Shown one piece after another: positions 1 to 10,959 of a DNA stretch of 64,000 bases; the first letter of the stretch is position 1; the number at the start of each line of letters is the position of its first letter. The notes beneath the pieces are model-generated. The model was given only the letters and a program-made list of their open reading frames with translations, did no database searches and was not told the origin of the DNA. This DNA is from Cocos nucifera. Lineage: Eukaryota > Streptophyta > Magnoliopsida > Arecales > Arecaceae. The stretch is taken from the NCBI GenBank assembly GCA_006176705.1, contig QRFJ01004976.1, forward strand, positions 27,206-91,205, given 5' to 3'. A program made the translations under genes and the position numbers.

Positions 1-870
1 TTAGATTATGTCATGGATATCTATCTTTGGCATTATAGGCTTAGTCATCTTAACAAGAACAAGATAAATGGATTAGCTTGACAGGAAAACCTGAACATCA
101 ATGATAGTGAATTATCGATAGCCTGTGAATCTTGTCTTCTTGGAAAGATGATAAAGTCACCTTTTACTAGAAAAGGTGAAGGAGCTGATAAAGTTCTAAG
201 TCTCATACATAGTGATGTATGTGGACCTATGAACTTAAGTGCCAAAGGAAGTATTAATATTTTATTATAGATGATCTATTTGGGCATGGGTGCATCTAGG
301 ATGAATTATTTGAAATGTTCAAATGATTCAATAATGAAATAAAAAAATAAATTGGATAAGATATTAAAACTCTTCGATCAGATCAAGAAGGCGAATACTT
401 ATCCAGTGAGTTTGTGACATATTTAGGAGAGAATTAGATTCTCTCTCAATGGATTTCTTTTTGGAATGCAGTGTATCTAAAAGAAGAAATTGAACTTTAT
501 TAAACATGGTTCAATCTACGATAGGGTTCACTAATCTGCCTATTTCAAGGTTGTGCTCTTGTGACTACTTGTCTTACTCTAAAAATTTATACCGAATGAA
601 TTTGTTGCATAGACTCCATATTGGATATGGATTGGGCATAGACCTAAACTCTCTCACTTTTGGGTTTGGAGTTGATTGGCCTATGTCAAAGATTTGTACA
701 TAGATAAACTTGGATCCTAGTCCAATAAGTGTTTAAGAATTATTAATTCTACTACACTAAAGAACATAAGATGTTCATCAATAGTAGGGCATTCTTTTTG
801 GAAAGAAGTTTCTTAGAGAAGGAACTGATGCCTGTCAAGTTGAACTTGCAAAAGTTTGACTGATAGAAAA
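1..870 (+). pseudogene. pol: H integrase remnant (GAG-pre-integrase and integrase core)
   Basis: The first 230 bases translate to a GAG-pre-integrase/zinc-binding segment with LWHYRLSHLNKNKINGL, then CESCLLGKM and HSDVCGPM, which mark copia integrase. The core continues with many stops and frameshifts. The stretch from 506 begins in frame with the conserved MVxSxxGFxNLP segment and then shifts frame. In the middle, codon 324-326 is TGA and 348-350 is TAA; the TAA is at the position where D and G have CAA (Gln). The protein would insert retrotransposon cDNA into chromosomes, but this copy cannot make it. Confidence 0.8.
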
Positions 871-2035
871 GAACCGACGTTATCTAAAAAACCTACAGAA
901 CCATATTTGTTCAGATCAAATTCGGAGCCCATTAAAGTATCACCTTTAAGGAGATTTGGTAGAGTACCATGTTAGTCAGACAGATACTTTAGTATGTAGG
1001 TCTGGGATGGTGATCCTATTGAGCTTGATGAGAAAAATAAGGATTCGATCACCTATAGGAATACAATGCAGTGGTCTGACTCTGAGAAGTGGCTTGGAGC
1101 CATATGATCCAAATTGAAGTCTATGAAAATCAATAGTGTATAGATATTAGTTGATTCACCTAAAGGGATAAAATCCATTGGGTACAAATGAATTTTCAAA
1201 AGGATCAGAGTAGTGCAGAAGGAAAAGTAAAGACCTATAAAGCCCATTTGGCTGTTACCTCAGAATTTGAACATACGTTCTAAGCATATATCTTTGTTAT
1301 GAACAAAGACAAACCCTGTATTTATAATTGGATAAAATATTTTATAGTGTTATTTCTTATGATGTTTGAGGATGAAATTCTCTTAATCAAAAATAGTATT
1401 CAAGCATTGCAAGGAATAAAGGTTTAGCTATCCTCTTATTTCTCCATGTATGAGATCAAATATGGTATACTCACTAGAGGTGAGCAGATACCGGTATGAT
1501 CCAAGTAAGAGCCACTGAAAGATTGTATAGACAATCCTTAAGTATTTGAAAAATACTAAGATTTAGTGATTCAAATATGGAAGTACTAACTTAAAATATG
1601 TGGATGTTTTAATTTCACTCAAAATAAGATGAAAATAAGAGAATGTTGGATCATACCCTAATTGTAGGAGCAATCTATTGGAAAGGTTCCAAGCAGTATA
1701 CTTTAGCCTATTCAGTTAGTGATGTAGAGTACATCATGGCATATGATGCTTCTATGTAAGCTGTGTAGTTGCTGAGGTTCCTTAGCTGATTGGGAGTGGC
1801 ACCCTCCACCAATGGTCCAGTCCTTTCGTAGTAATGGAGCCATAGCTTAGGCTAAAGAATCCAAGGATCAGCATATTCTGCACTTTCATCTTAGATATTA
1901 GATCTGGGTGACGTTGATCTTTAGAAGATCGATGTAAAAGGAGAAGTTGACTGACCCATTTGCTAAGGCCTTGGAACTAAGAAGTTCTACAAACTCAAGT
2001 GGAAGATAGAATATTTGATATCATTCTGATTGGCT
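871..2035 (+). pseudogene. pol: H reverse transcriptase / RNase H remnant with internal deletions
   Basis: Recognisable pieces are the start of the RT region (1075-1260, ending near a broken VAKGYRQ-type segment), a fragment of the YVDD neighbourhood reading DEILLI (near 1370), the SRYxxxPxxxHW segment just before RNase H (near 1480), and an RNase H tail ending before 2035. Compared with A, B and C, the finger/palm segment holding the FLNG motif is absent, as is the block between the YVDD region and the RNase H border. This copy therefore lacks the RT catalytic core. Confidence 0.75.
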
Positions 2036-2040
2036 TTAGT

Positions 2041-2052
2041 CTAACTGAGAGT
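2041..2052 (+). other. Polypurine tract of H
   Basis: The purine-rich string CTAACTGAGAGT lies immediately before the LTR start (TGTTGGGAAATG). It is a worn form of the AAGTGGGAGT tract seen in B and C at the same place. In the family it primes plus-strand DNA synthesis. Confidence 0.6.
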
Positions 2053-4113
2053 TGTTGGGAAATGTGTCATAAAGCCAATCATCTAAGTGGTAGATGATTG
2101 AAATTAGTATATGAATTATCTAATAATAATAGTTATTCGACTGATTCATCATAAAAGTTCTATCTTTCTTAAATGAACTCTTAAATTATGATGAAGTTCT
2201 TAGAATCACAATCAATTGATACAGGAGGATTTATTAGATGGTTCTTAAATTATTCATAATCAAATGATAAGTTATTAATAGGAATGATAACTTATCGAGT
2301 GTAGGTAGCTGTATGCCATATGCATTGGTTGTCCTCGTGACCAAGTGATATGGAGACACTGGTATGGCATCCAGGTGAGATGTAGGAGTACATCTGCATT
2401 GACCAATATAGAACTCTACTGTCAAGAGTAGCTAGCTAAGGCCAGTGGGTATAAGTGTTCCTTCGACCTGAGATCACCATGGTGACTTGCAAGCAACTCA
2501 CTATACTTTGGTGTCGGACTGTCTGTATTTTTAATATAGATTTAAAAGATTTTTGGGTATAGTCAAGTACATGTAAAGTTGGTGTATGAGTTCAGATGGG
2601 ATTGACCACTCCAGATTAACTTTAGAAAGAGAATGACTCACTATGAAAAAAAATCATGATATATAGTCTATTATTTTTGTTCGAACACTATAGTTGATAT
2701 CTAGAGGTTTTGGAATAAATTTTGAATTGATAAAAATTGGAAAGTAGTTATGCATGGGATTCTATTTGATAGATCCTTAAAACCTAAAACTCTATCTCTC
2801 TCTCTATGGAAAAAAACTCCACACCTCCCATATTATTGTGTGCCCTTTTTCGATCCTTTTAGGAATACTTTTGCTGGTTCTCCACATTGAGAAAGGGATG
2901 GGGTGGTGTCAGGGATGGGGTGGCATCCAAAAGTTGGACGTCACCGAGAGTCCTTCTAAGACTAATCTTTGACCTAGTCTTTGGTTGTTAACCCATGCCA
3001 CTTTTCAAGGCCCTTTGAGGATGTAATAAATCATGAAAAATTTATGGAAAACCAGAGGAAAAGGAGGAGATGGCATGGTGGTTTTGAGGTGCCAAGATTC
3101 TTGGGGAAGAGCCTTCAATTAAGACATCAAAGGTTGATGTCTTTAAAAGACAAGGTAAGAGAGAAGATTGTCTTCTCTTGTGATTTTATTTAAAAGTCTT
3201 TATCCTTTATTTTTCTTTATCATTTTTATGTGATAAAAATCTGAGAGAGAGAGGAATAGGGCATGGAGATAAGTTCTCCAAGTTATTGGGGCATGGTGTT
3301 CTTTTTGGATATGATTTGATCATATCCTAATGAGAGAAGAAGAAGAGAAGAACGTCTTCTCTTAGGGTTTCTTTGAAAATCCTTCTTCTCTAATTTCTTA
3401 TGAGAATTTTATATGATAAAAGTAAAAAATATTAGATTTGAAAACTTAAAAATAATCCTAGAGGAGAAGGTCTCCTCTTGTCCTAGCATAGAGATATTTT
3501 TAGGACATCAATTATTGATGTCCTGAAGGAGATGATTTGTCATCTTTTAGGATTTATGTTTTTTTAATTTTATTTTTTGATTTATAGAAAATACTAGGTT
3601 TGGATTTCTTCCTTATTCCTCCTCATATTCTTCATCTCTTAGAGTGTCCAATAGATTCGAAGAACATGTATTTGATTAACCATCAGGAGGGATCCATGAG
3701 AAGCTAGCACTTTGAGCGGATCTTCGTTCGACAAACCTCCGATCTATGTTGCAGGTTCGTGTGGATCACCTATAGAGGTCGAACACGTGTGTGGCTCTAA
3801 AAGCAATAATAGAAATCAACCATAGAGTTCTCGACCCATGAAAAGATAAGTGATCTGATCTCTTGGTAACCTAGATATGATCTAGGGTTAGATCTAGAAT
3901 TGTTCTAGATCTAGTTATTGATAAGATCAATATCACTTATGATTAATTTAATTTTAGATTTATATTTACATCATAATATGTTATAGATCCTTGATGTAGG
4001 ATTTTGTAATGTAATTACATGCATATTATAGATTAAACTATTTAATTTGTCTTTCGCTGCTTTAATTTTGAAAAAGTTTTGAAATCTATGCATGAAATCC
4101 TGCATGTTTTTCA
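2053..4113 (+). repeat. 3' LTR of H
   Basis: The LTR starts TGTTGGGAAATGTGTC and ends TTTTTCA (about 2.06 kb). It is related along its length to both LTRs of C (26391 and 51296) and more distantly to those of A and B. Shared landmarks include the block around 2470-2530 (GATCACCATGGTGACTTGC) and the block at 3760-3795 (GTGGATCACCTATAGAGG) found in every long LTR here. No ORF in it resembles a protein; the short ORF at 2981-3193 is chance. Confidence 0.85.
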
Positions 4114-4115
4114 TC

Positions 4116-5330
4116 ATATGCCACGTTAGGTCTTATACATGTCATGACGAACATGATAGATCTTACTGTCGAAGCGTATGAGACTCTACTCATATGCTCT
4201 CTCTCTTTAGAAGTTATCGGACAATCTTTCTTAGAGAGAAAAATTTCATGACCGATCGAGAGATAGCTCTTTTTCAAATTCTCCATGCTAAACCTCTTCA
4301 ATACAGTATTTATGTACGTGGACTGGGATAACCCAAGCATCCTTTTAGATCTATTTCTATAGATCTTCATCTCTAGGATATAGGATGCTTCACCCAAGTT
4401 CTTTATGGAGAACTGTGATAACAGTCAGACTTTTATTTTCTATAGTGCGGGGATGTCATTTTTGATTAAGAGAATGTCATCCACATATAAGATAAGAAAT
4501 ACCACTACTAGACCATTTGCCCATTTGTAAATGCAGGATTTCTCTCCATTCTTAACGAAGCCATATATTTTGATCACCTTATCAAAATGCATGTTCCAAC
4601 TCTGAGATGCCTACTTCAATCCATAAATGAATCTCTAAAGCTTATACACCTTAGACTCATCTGTGGATATGAATCCCTCAGGTTGTATCATATACATGTC
4701 TTCGGCCAGCTCTCCATTTAGGAAAGCTATCTTCACATCCATATACCAGATCTCATAGTCTAGATGGGTAGCTATCGTAAGCGTTATCCGAATGGATTTG
4801 AGCATTGCCATAGGAGAGAACGTCTCATCATAGTCAATACCATAACATTGACGATACCCCTTGGCAACCAGATGGGCTTTATAAGTCTCCACCTGTCCAT
4901 CTATGCTCCTTCTTTTGAAGACTTATTTACACCCAATGGATTTATCTCCTTCAGGTGGGTCAACCAATGTCTACACATCATTGACCTTCATGAACTCCAT
5001 TTTGGATTTCATGCCTCAAGCCATTTCTCAGAATCGGATCTCTACATAGCATCCATATAAGTGATCGAATCCTCATTATTCTTATCGAGTTCAATAGGAT
5101 CACCATCCTGGACTAAGGAATTATAGTATCTGTCCAAATGCTGTAGTACTCTATCGAATCATCTTAATAGTGCAGGTACACTAGGCTCTGGATCTGATCT
5201 AATCAAATCCAACTCAAATTCAGCTATAGGGGTTGGTTTTTCTACCTGTTGAATTTCATCAAGTTCAATCTTAGAGGCAACAGTTCCTTCACCAAGGAAC
5301 TTCTTTTCTAAAATGACTGTCTTAAGGCTG
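4116..5330 (-). pseudogene. pol: A reverse transcriptase
   Basis: Minus-strand Ty1/copia RT (RVT_2 type). Visible motifs are VAKGYRQCYGIDYDETFSP, WYMDVKIAFLNGELAEDMYM and QPEGF (4635-4892). The catalytic YVDD is intact at 4476-4487, followed by ILLI and then GEASYILEMKIYRNRSKRML (4330-4397). Frames are broken by several stops, for example between the QPEGF and YVDD parts. It is cut at VAY next to the insertion point of H. In the family this enzyme copies element RNA into cDNA inside the virus-like particle. This copy is dead. Confidence 0.85.
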
Positions 5331-6120
5331 ATGAACACCTATTGTTCTACAACATGATAGAAATAGTAACCTTTACTTTCTTTGGGATACCCTATAAACA
5401 TGCAGTTATCAAACCGTGGTCCAAGCTTATTTATATGCAAACATTTGACATAGACTGGACAACCCCAAACCCATAGGTGAGAGAGTGTAGGCCTATGCCC
5501 AGTCCATATCTCATATGGAGTCTTTGTGATAGATTTAATCAGTACATTATTCAATATATAACATGCAGTCTCAAGAGCATAACCCCAAAATGAAATAGAG
5601 AGACTAGAAAATTCCATCATGGATCGAACCATGTCTAACAAAGTTTGATTTCTCCTTTCTGATACACCATTATGCTGTGGTGTTCCTAAAGGAGTCCATT
5701 ATGAGAGAATCCCATTCTCTCCTAGATATGTCAAGAACTCATTGGATAGATATTCACTTTCTCGATTTGATCGAAGAGTTTTAATACTCTTTCTAGTTTA
5801 TTTTTCTACTTCACTTCAAAATCTTTTGAACATTTTAAATGAATCCGACTTATGTTTCATTAGATAAACATATCCGTACCTAGATAGATCATCTATGAAA
5901 GTAATGAAGTAGAAGTATCCACCTTTAGCATCTGTGCTTATTGGTCCACATACATCAGTATGTACTAGACCTAAGAGCTCAGTAGCTCTCTCACCTTTTT
6001 CAGTAAAATGTGACTTGGTCATTTTACCAAGAAGGCAAGATTCATAGGTTGAAAGTGATTCATAATCACTGACTTCGAGGATTTCCTCTTGAGTCAACCT
6101 ATTTATCCTATTCTTATTTA
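5331..6120 (-). pseudogene. pol: A integrase
   Basis: Minus-strand integrase with the zinc-binding HCKLGHINKNRINRL and CESCLLGKM, then HTDVCGPIS and FITFIDDLSRYGYVYLMKHK (5816-6100), and the C-terminal segment with TPYEIWTGHRPTLSHLWVWG and GYPKESKGYYFY (5339-5641). Stops interrupt the centre, including TGA in the FxSEVEK segment and TAA at 5798-5800, where the second family has CAA. The same TAA recurs in B, C and H. The segment lies between the protease and RT remnants, the usual copia order. Confidence 0.85.
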
Positions 6121-6900
6121 TGTGGCCTAGCTTACAGTGCCATAGGTAGATATCAGAGACATTATCTAATCTAGGATATTTTCTAGAAGTGTACATTACA
6201 CTCATAGGTTGTGATAAAATGTAAATACCATTTCTTTGTTGTCCTTGCATTATTGTAATATCATTCATAATGATATCACAATAATCTCTCTTTATAGATA
6301 AATGATAACCATCTTTGGTCAAAAGGCTAATAGAGATTATATTCATCAGAAAGGAAGGACAATAATGACATTCATTTAAAGAAATGATATTAGTATCGAG
6401 AATAAGTTGAACTATTCTCATAGCTAGAACTAGAATAGACCTTTCATCTCCAACATTCAGGAATCATTCATTATTTTCAAATCTTCTACTAATTTAAAGT
6501 CCTTGCAACATATTGCAAGTATGGACTGGACTTCTGGTATCTAATACCCAAGTAGAAGTATCACAAACAAAAAAATTACAAGGTGTTGTCATATAACATC
6601 CTTGATTAGCAACTACTTGCTCATCTCTCCTTTTTAGCCTGTTGGGGTTATGAGAATCAAGATACTGAGGATAATTCCTCTTTCAATGCCCCTGCTTCTT
6701 ATAGTGGAAGTATTCTACCTGATCTAAGTTATTCTTGGATCTTATGTTTAAACTGAGCATAGAAGTCCCAACACGAACCACTTCGTGCTGCTGAATAATA
6801 TTCAACTTTCAATACTTATTATCGAAGTTGGATCCTATAAGTTTATCACTGTCTAATAGTGAATGGAGCAACTGTGGTTAGGATTTAATTGCATAAAGGA
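6121..6900 (-). pseudogene. gag: A gag and protease remnant, gag centre deleted
   Basis: Minus strand. A gag N-terminal piece (leucine-rich segment with SDKLIGSNFDN, near 6810-6870) is followed almost at once by a decayed zinc-knuckle region (EYFHYKKQGH, near 6690-6720) and the protease-side segment ending in an open stretch at 5816-6421. Compared with B's gag (16621-17452) most of the middle of gag is missing. The protease DTG-type motif is worn to DTRSP near 6535. Capsid formation would be impossible from this copy. Confidence 0.65.
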
Positions 6901-8785
6901 GAACTAAAAGCTTAATTAGTAATTGATTCATTAAACCTAAAAATTTAAACTTTAATCAAAAGGTTTCTCCGACTATTTTATTTGAACTGGTAGCCTCTAC
7001 CGTCAATTCAAAGAATTGCCTTAATTTCTTAGTGGATACTAGAATCCACAGAGACTACACATAAGTCCAACTATGGTTGGTCAATCTATGTACATATAAG
7101 GGTAGGTTCATAACCAATTGTTTCTCCAAACAATTTCTAATAATTTAATTTTGCCCTAGGTATCTTTTCAGTAGGCTATGGCCTCCATTGAAAGTTCTGG
7201 TTAGGTCCAACCATTAACATAATCATACTTGGTCCACCTAACTAATGAATGATTAAGTCCAACTGTGGTTGGTCAACCTAACCATCATTTAAAGAGATAC
7301 AGTCAAGAAATCATATTATGAATGATAATTTTATTAGCGAATAAGCACCAGGCCTATGGGCCTCCAATGATTATCCAACTAATGGACCCATTATCATCCA
7401 CTAAATAAGAGGCTATGATCTAGTTATCACCATAACTATTTTATTTTAAGGACATAATAATTTTAGAGGATTTAATTGATTTGATTTAAAGAGAGAAGAT
7501 CAAATGAACCAGCTTGTCATGATGCTTCCACTGGCTTCAGCAAGTCAGCTTAAGGGAGACCATTAATAGGCTGGTTTAGGAGCACCTAAATCAGTTATAC
7601 TGATTTACCTAGCTGACATGGGTCAGCTCAGATAGTCCAATGATTCGATCAAAACATAATTTCACCAAGAGATCAGGTAAGTTCGATCAGTGGGAGGGTC
7701 TGCCAAAGCTTGTCTTAGACACCATTAGAAATGGCCAAGTAAGTGGGCTACCAATTAAAGATCACCCAGTTTACCTTAGACACCAACTGATTTAATTAGT
7801 TTCAATTAGATCAACCTAATAGTTTATGCTAGACCACGTAGCTTAGAATCAAGTTCATTTTGGGTCTCGTTAAAGACATGGACTTGACCAACTATAACTA
7901 TTATAATTGATCTAGAGAATCCTTGACGTAATCTAAGACAACAATTGATTAGATTTAGTTAATTCTCTAATTAAATTCATTCTTTAATCTAACCTTAGGT
8001 CTAACCCATTTAATGGACCTAATTTTTACTAACCCAATTAACCCAATGTGTTATGATTTATCTTAGGATCTTCAATTCACAATCCTAGATCCTAATCAAA
8101 TAATTTCTTAATTCTTAATTAAATTTTGGACTAAGGATTGGAATTCGACTTTTCAAAAATAATTTTTATATTTATAAAATACTTTTATAATATGGTTCTA
8201 TCAATCAAGTTGCATGTTTGATTCATAATCAATATGTAAGTAACATAAATATGAATCTACTTTAGATCTAATCTAAATAGATTCATATAATTAAAATAAT
8301 TTCAACTTTAATCAATCATAAATTTTTTTAGATCAAATCTCACATATTTATGATGATTAAAATTAGATTAAAATATTTTTAATTAGATCATAAATTTTTT
8401 TAGATCTAATCTAAAATTTTATGATCAATATTTCAGATCAGCACGTACTAGGATAACCTCTCCACTGTAAGGGGTGAACCTTACAGTAGGACAACCTTAT
8501 AATCAGTCCGTGCAATCTAAAATTTTTATTTTTAGATTTAAAATTAATTTAAATCTAATAAATTATAAATAAAATTAGATTATATCTAATAAATTTATGA
8601 TTAAACATAGATTTATACGAACTAGGACAACCACTCCACTGTAAGGGGTAAATCTTACAGTAAGATAACCTTATAATCAGTTCGTGTGATCATCATTTTT
8701 AATTTTAGATTTAAAAAATAAATTATAAATTAAATCTAATCTAAGAAATAATCTAAACATATATACATAACCATGTAATAATCAA
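6901..8785 (-). other. Untranslated leader of A, with two stem-loops
   Basis: About 1.9 kb between PBS and gag with no supported ORF. It aligns by eye along its length with the leaders of B (17453-19357) and C (43492-44893). It contains two related stem-loops: 8464-8487 (ACTGTAAGG, 6-base loop, CCTTACAGT, perfect 9-bp stem) and 8638-8661 (8-bp stem ACTGTAAG). Both sit within copies of a roughly 80-base module with the flanking words AGGACAACC. A role in RNA dimerisation or packaging is a guess. Confidence 0.6.
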
Positions 8786-8801
8786 CCTTGCTCTGATACC
8801 A
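8786..8801 (-). other. Primer-binding site of A
   Basis: The minus strand reads TGGTATCAGAGCAAGG next to the LTR end. TGGTATCAGAGC is the plant initiator-methionine tRNA 3'-end complement used by most Ty1/copia elements. It fixes the orientation and the 5' LTR. Confidence 0.9.
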
Positions 8802-8803
8802 AT

Positions 8804-10959
8804 TGTTGGAATTAGATCTAGGATTTTAGGGCTAGATCTTGAAACTTTTTCAAGATCAGGCAGTGAAAGATAAAAATTAATCAAAATTAATTTTAAATAT
8901 TAGAAAAATATTTTAGATATAAGATCTATTACATGATCATGGCATGTTATTAAATCAAAATTTAAAATCTGAAGAAGTAACTAAAACATGTTGATCACAT
9001 CAACATGCATATATACTACATCTAATGCAGGTTTGAAAATAATAGATCAGATCTATTACCTATGCAAGTTAGATGTTCTAACTTGCTTATCTAGATTTGA
9101 GAATGAAGTTGTAAGCCATACACGCGTTCGACCTTTAGGAGTCATCCATACGAGCCCACGATCATGATGAAAAGTCCTGATGCAGGAACTCAGCATAGTA
9201 TGCTAGTATTATGCTGATCTTTCTTTGATGGTCGATCAGATGTCTTCTTCTTCTAGATTTGGACTCTTCCAAAGAGGAGAAAGAGGAGAGGAGGTTTAAG
9301 ATGAGAGACACTCTTAGAAAACTCAAAGAAAGAGGAAGGAAAGAGTTGAACATAGCAATCCTAGAAGAAGACCCTCTTCTTCTTCTCTTTGCTCTCACCT
9401 AGACACCTAGTTTGGTGTCTATGGAACCCCCATGCCCAAGGACTTTCTCTTCCTGATTTTCACACACTCCAAAGCTCTCTCAATAGTCTATAACATATCA
9501 TAAAATTGGCTCAAAATTCATCCAAAATATATAGGAGAAGAGGAGTTCTTGTCTAGGTCAAAAACTAGACAAGGAAAGACCAAAAAGGGCAAGTCAGGGG
9601 GCGCCCAACTCTTGGGTGCCCTCTCTAGAATTTTTTGGCATGGACCCATATGAAAATGTCACCCAAAATATTCTCTTCTTTATCAAGAATATCAAAGAAA
9701 AAATAGGGAGGAGGGCAACACAAAATGGAGGAAGAGTTTTGGTTTTTTAAAACACTATCTCTTAGGATTTGAAACCAAAATCAATTCCTACTTTGACTTG
9801 GTCCACTACCTAACTTCCATATGAGAAAGAGAGGAGAGAAGGGCATGCGTGAGAAGGCCTGGGAGAAAGGTATTTGTCACATAAAATAAGAGAGAAAGAG
9901 GGCATGGGGCATGAGGGGCTAAGGTGGCTCAAGTTGGAATCCTAGTCTTATTAGGATTCCATCTATGACTTGGTCAAAGTGATTTCTCAAACCAAATTAA
10001 ATCAATTTAAAGTCAACCAAATTAAATTAGGCCATAACCCAATTAAAAATTTAATTTAATTAAATTAGATTATATTTAATTTTGATTTAATTTGCTAATT
10101 AAATTAAAAAATTGGGTTGACCCGAGTCCTAGTTGAACTCGGACTAGTTCTTCCTTGCACTTGGCTTATCCAATAAGCCAATTAGACTTGATCCAATCAA
10201 GTCCAAACTAAATCTAATTAAATTATTTTTAATTAAACTTAATGTCAATCCTCTGACTTAATCAAATTAAGCTAATTAATAATCTAATTGCTAATCAATC
10301 CTCCTACAATACTTGCACTAGGTTAAATATCAATCGTATTGATCGTTTAACCTTAAAACGATTCTTAATCATTGATCAACCATCCGATTAGATCATGAGC
10401 TCTAATGTGTATGATCTCATATGTTCGAACCTAAGCTGGTTGCATAGAAATAGATTCCTATACAAATCAAAGTAACCATCCAGCAATGGTATCCGGCGGT
10501 GGGATAGGTCAAATGTGTAGAACAACATCCTTAGAATCCATGCGAATATAGTTTTCATATAATTCATTCTTTTGACCAAAATGCTCGTAAGATACCTCAA
10601 AGTTCAACTATCAACTTTGATCAGGTTGTCCACATTGTATTTCAAAATATCAAATCCATTTGATGGATTATCTTAGCCAAGATTTTGCTATATTGAAATA
10701 TAGTGATATATTCTTCTGCAACTCTTGGAGTAGTCAATTACATCTTGATCACACTCTGACTTTGCAAGTACTTGACTATGCCCAGAAGCCTTCCATTACT
10801 AAATTAGAAATTTAGTTAGTCCGGTACCAAAGCATAGTGAGTTGCTTGCAAGTCACTAAGATGATCTCAAGTCTAAGGGACACTAATACCAATATCCCAT
10901 CAGAGACATTATCGATAGTAGAATGCTCTAAAGTTGGTGACGTTCAATGATGATGTACA
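8804..10959 (-). repeat. 5' LTR of A, 3' portion in element sense (first part)
   Basis: The LTR begins on the plus strand at TGTTGGAATTAG next to the PBS and runs to 10959, where element B starts with TGAAGGAACC. It continues at 21852. It aligns with both LTRs of B. A TATA-like TATATA on the minus strand lies at 9528-9533. A GC-rich inverted repeat lies at 9597-9621. The ORFs here (for example 9162-9398) do not resemble proteins. Confidence 0.85.

Larger units (their letters stand above)
1..4113 (+). mobile_element. Copia element H, 3' part with its 3' LTR, inserted into element A
   Basis: The plus strand carries, in order, degraded integrase, reverse transcriptase and RNase H remnants, a polypurine tract and a long LTR. 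This is the 3' half of a Ty1/copia element whose 5' half lies before the window. The right boundary is placed at 4113, where the LTR ends in TTTTTCA and the minus-strand coding sequence of element A (RNase H side) begins at once. H therefore interrupts A. The left TSD copy is outside the window, so the insertion cannot be confirmed by a TSD. Confidence 0.85.

Noticed and set aside
8786..8801. tRNA gene fragments at the TGGTATCAGAGC sites
   Set aside because: Only the 3'-terminal complement of initiator-Met tRNA is present, always next to an LTR. These are primer-binding sites.
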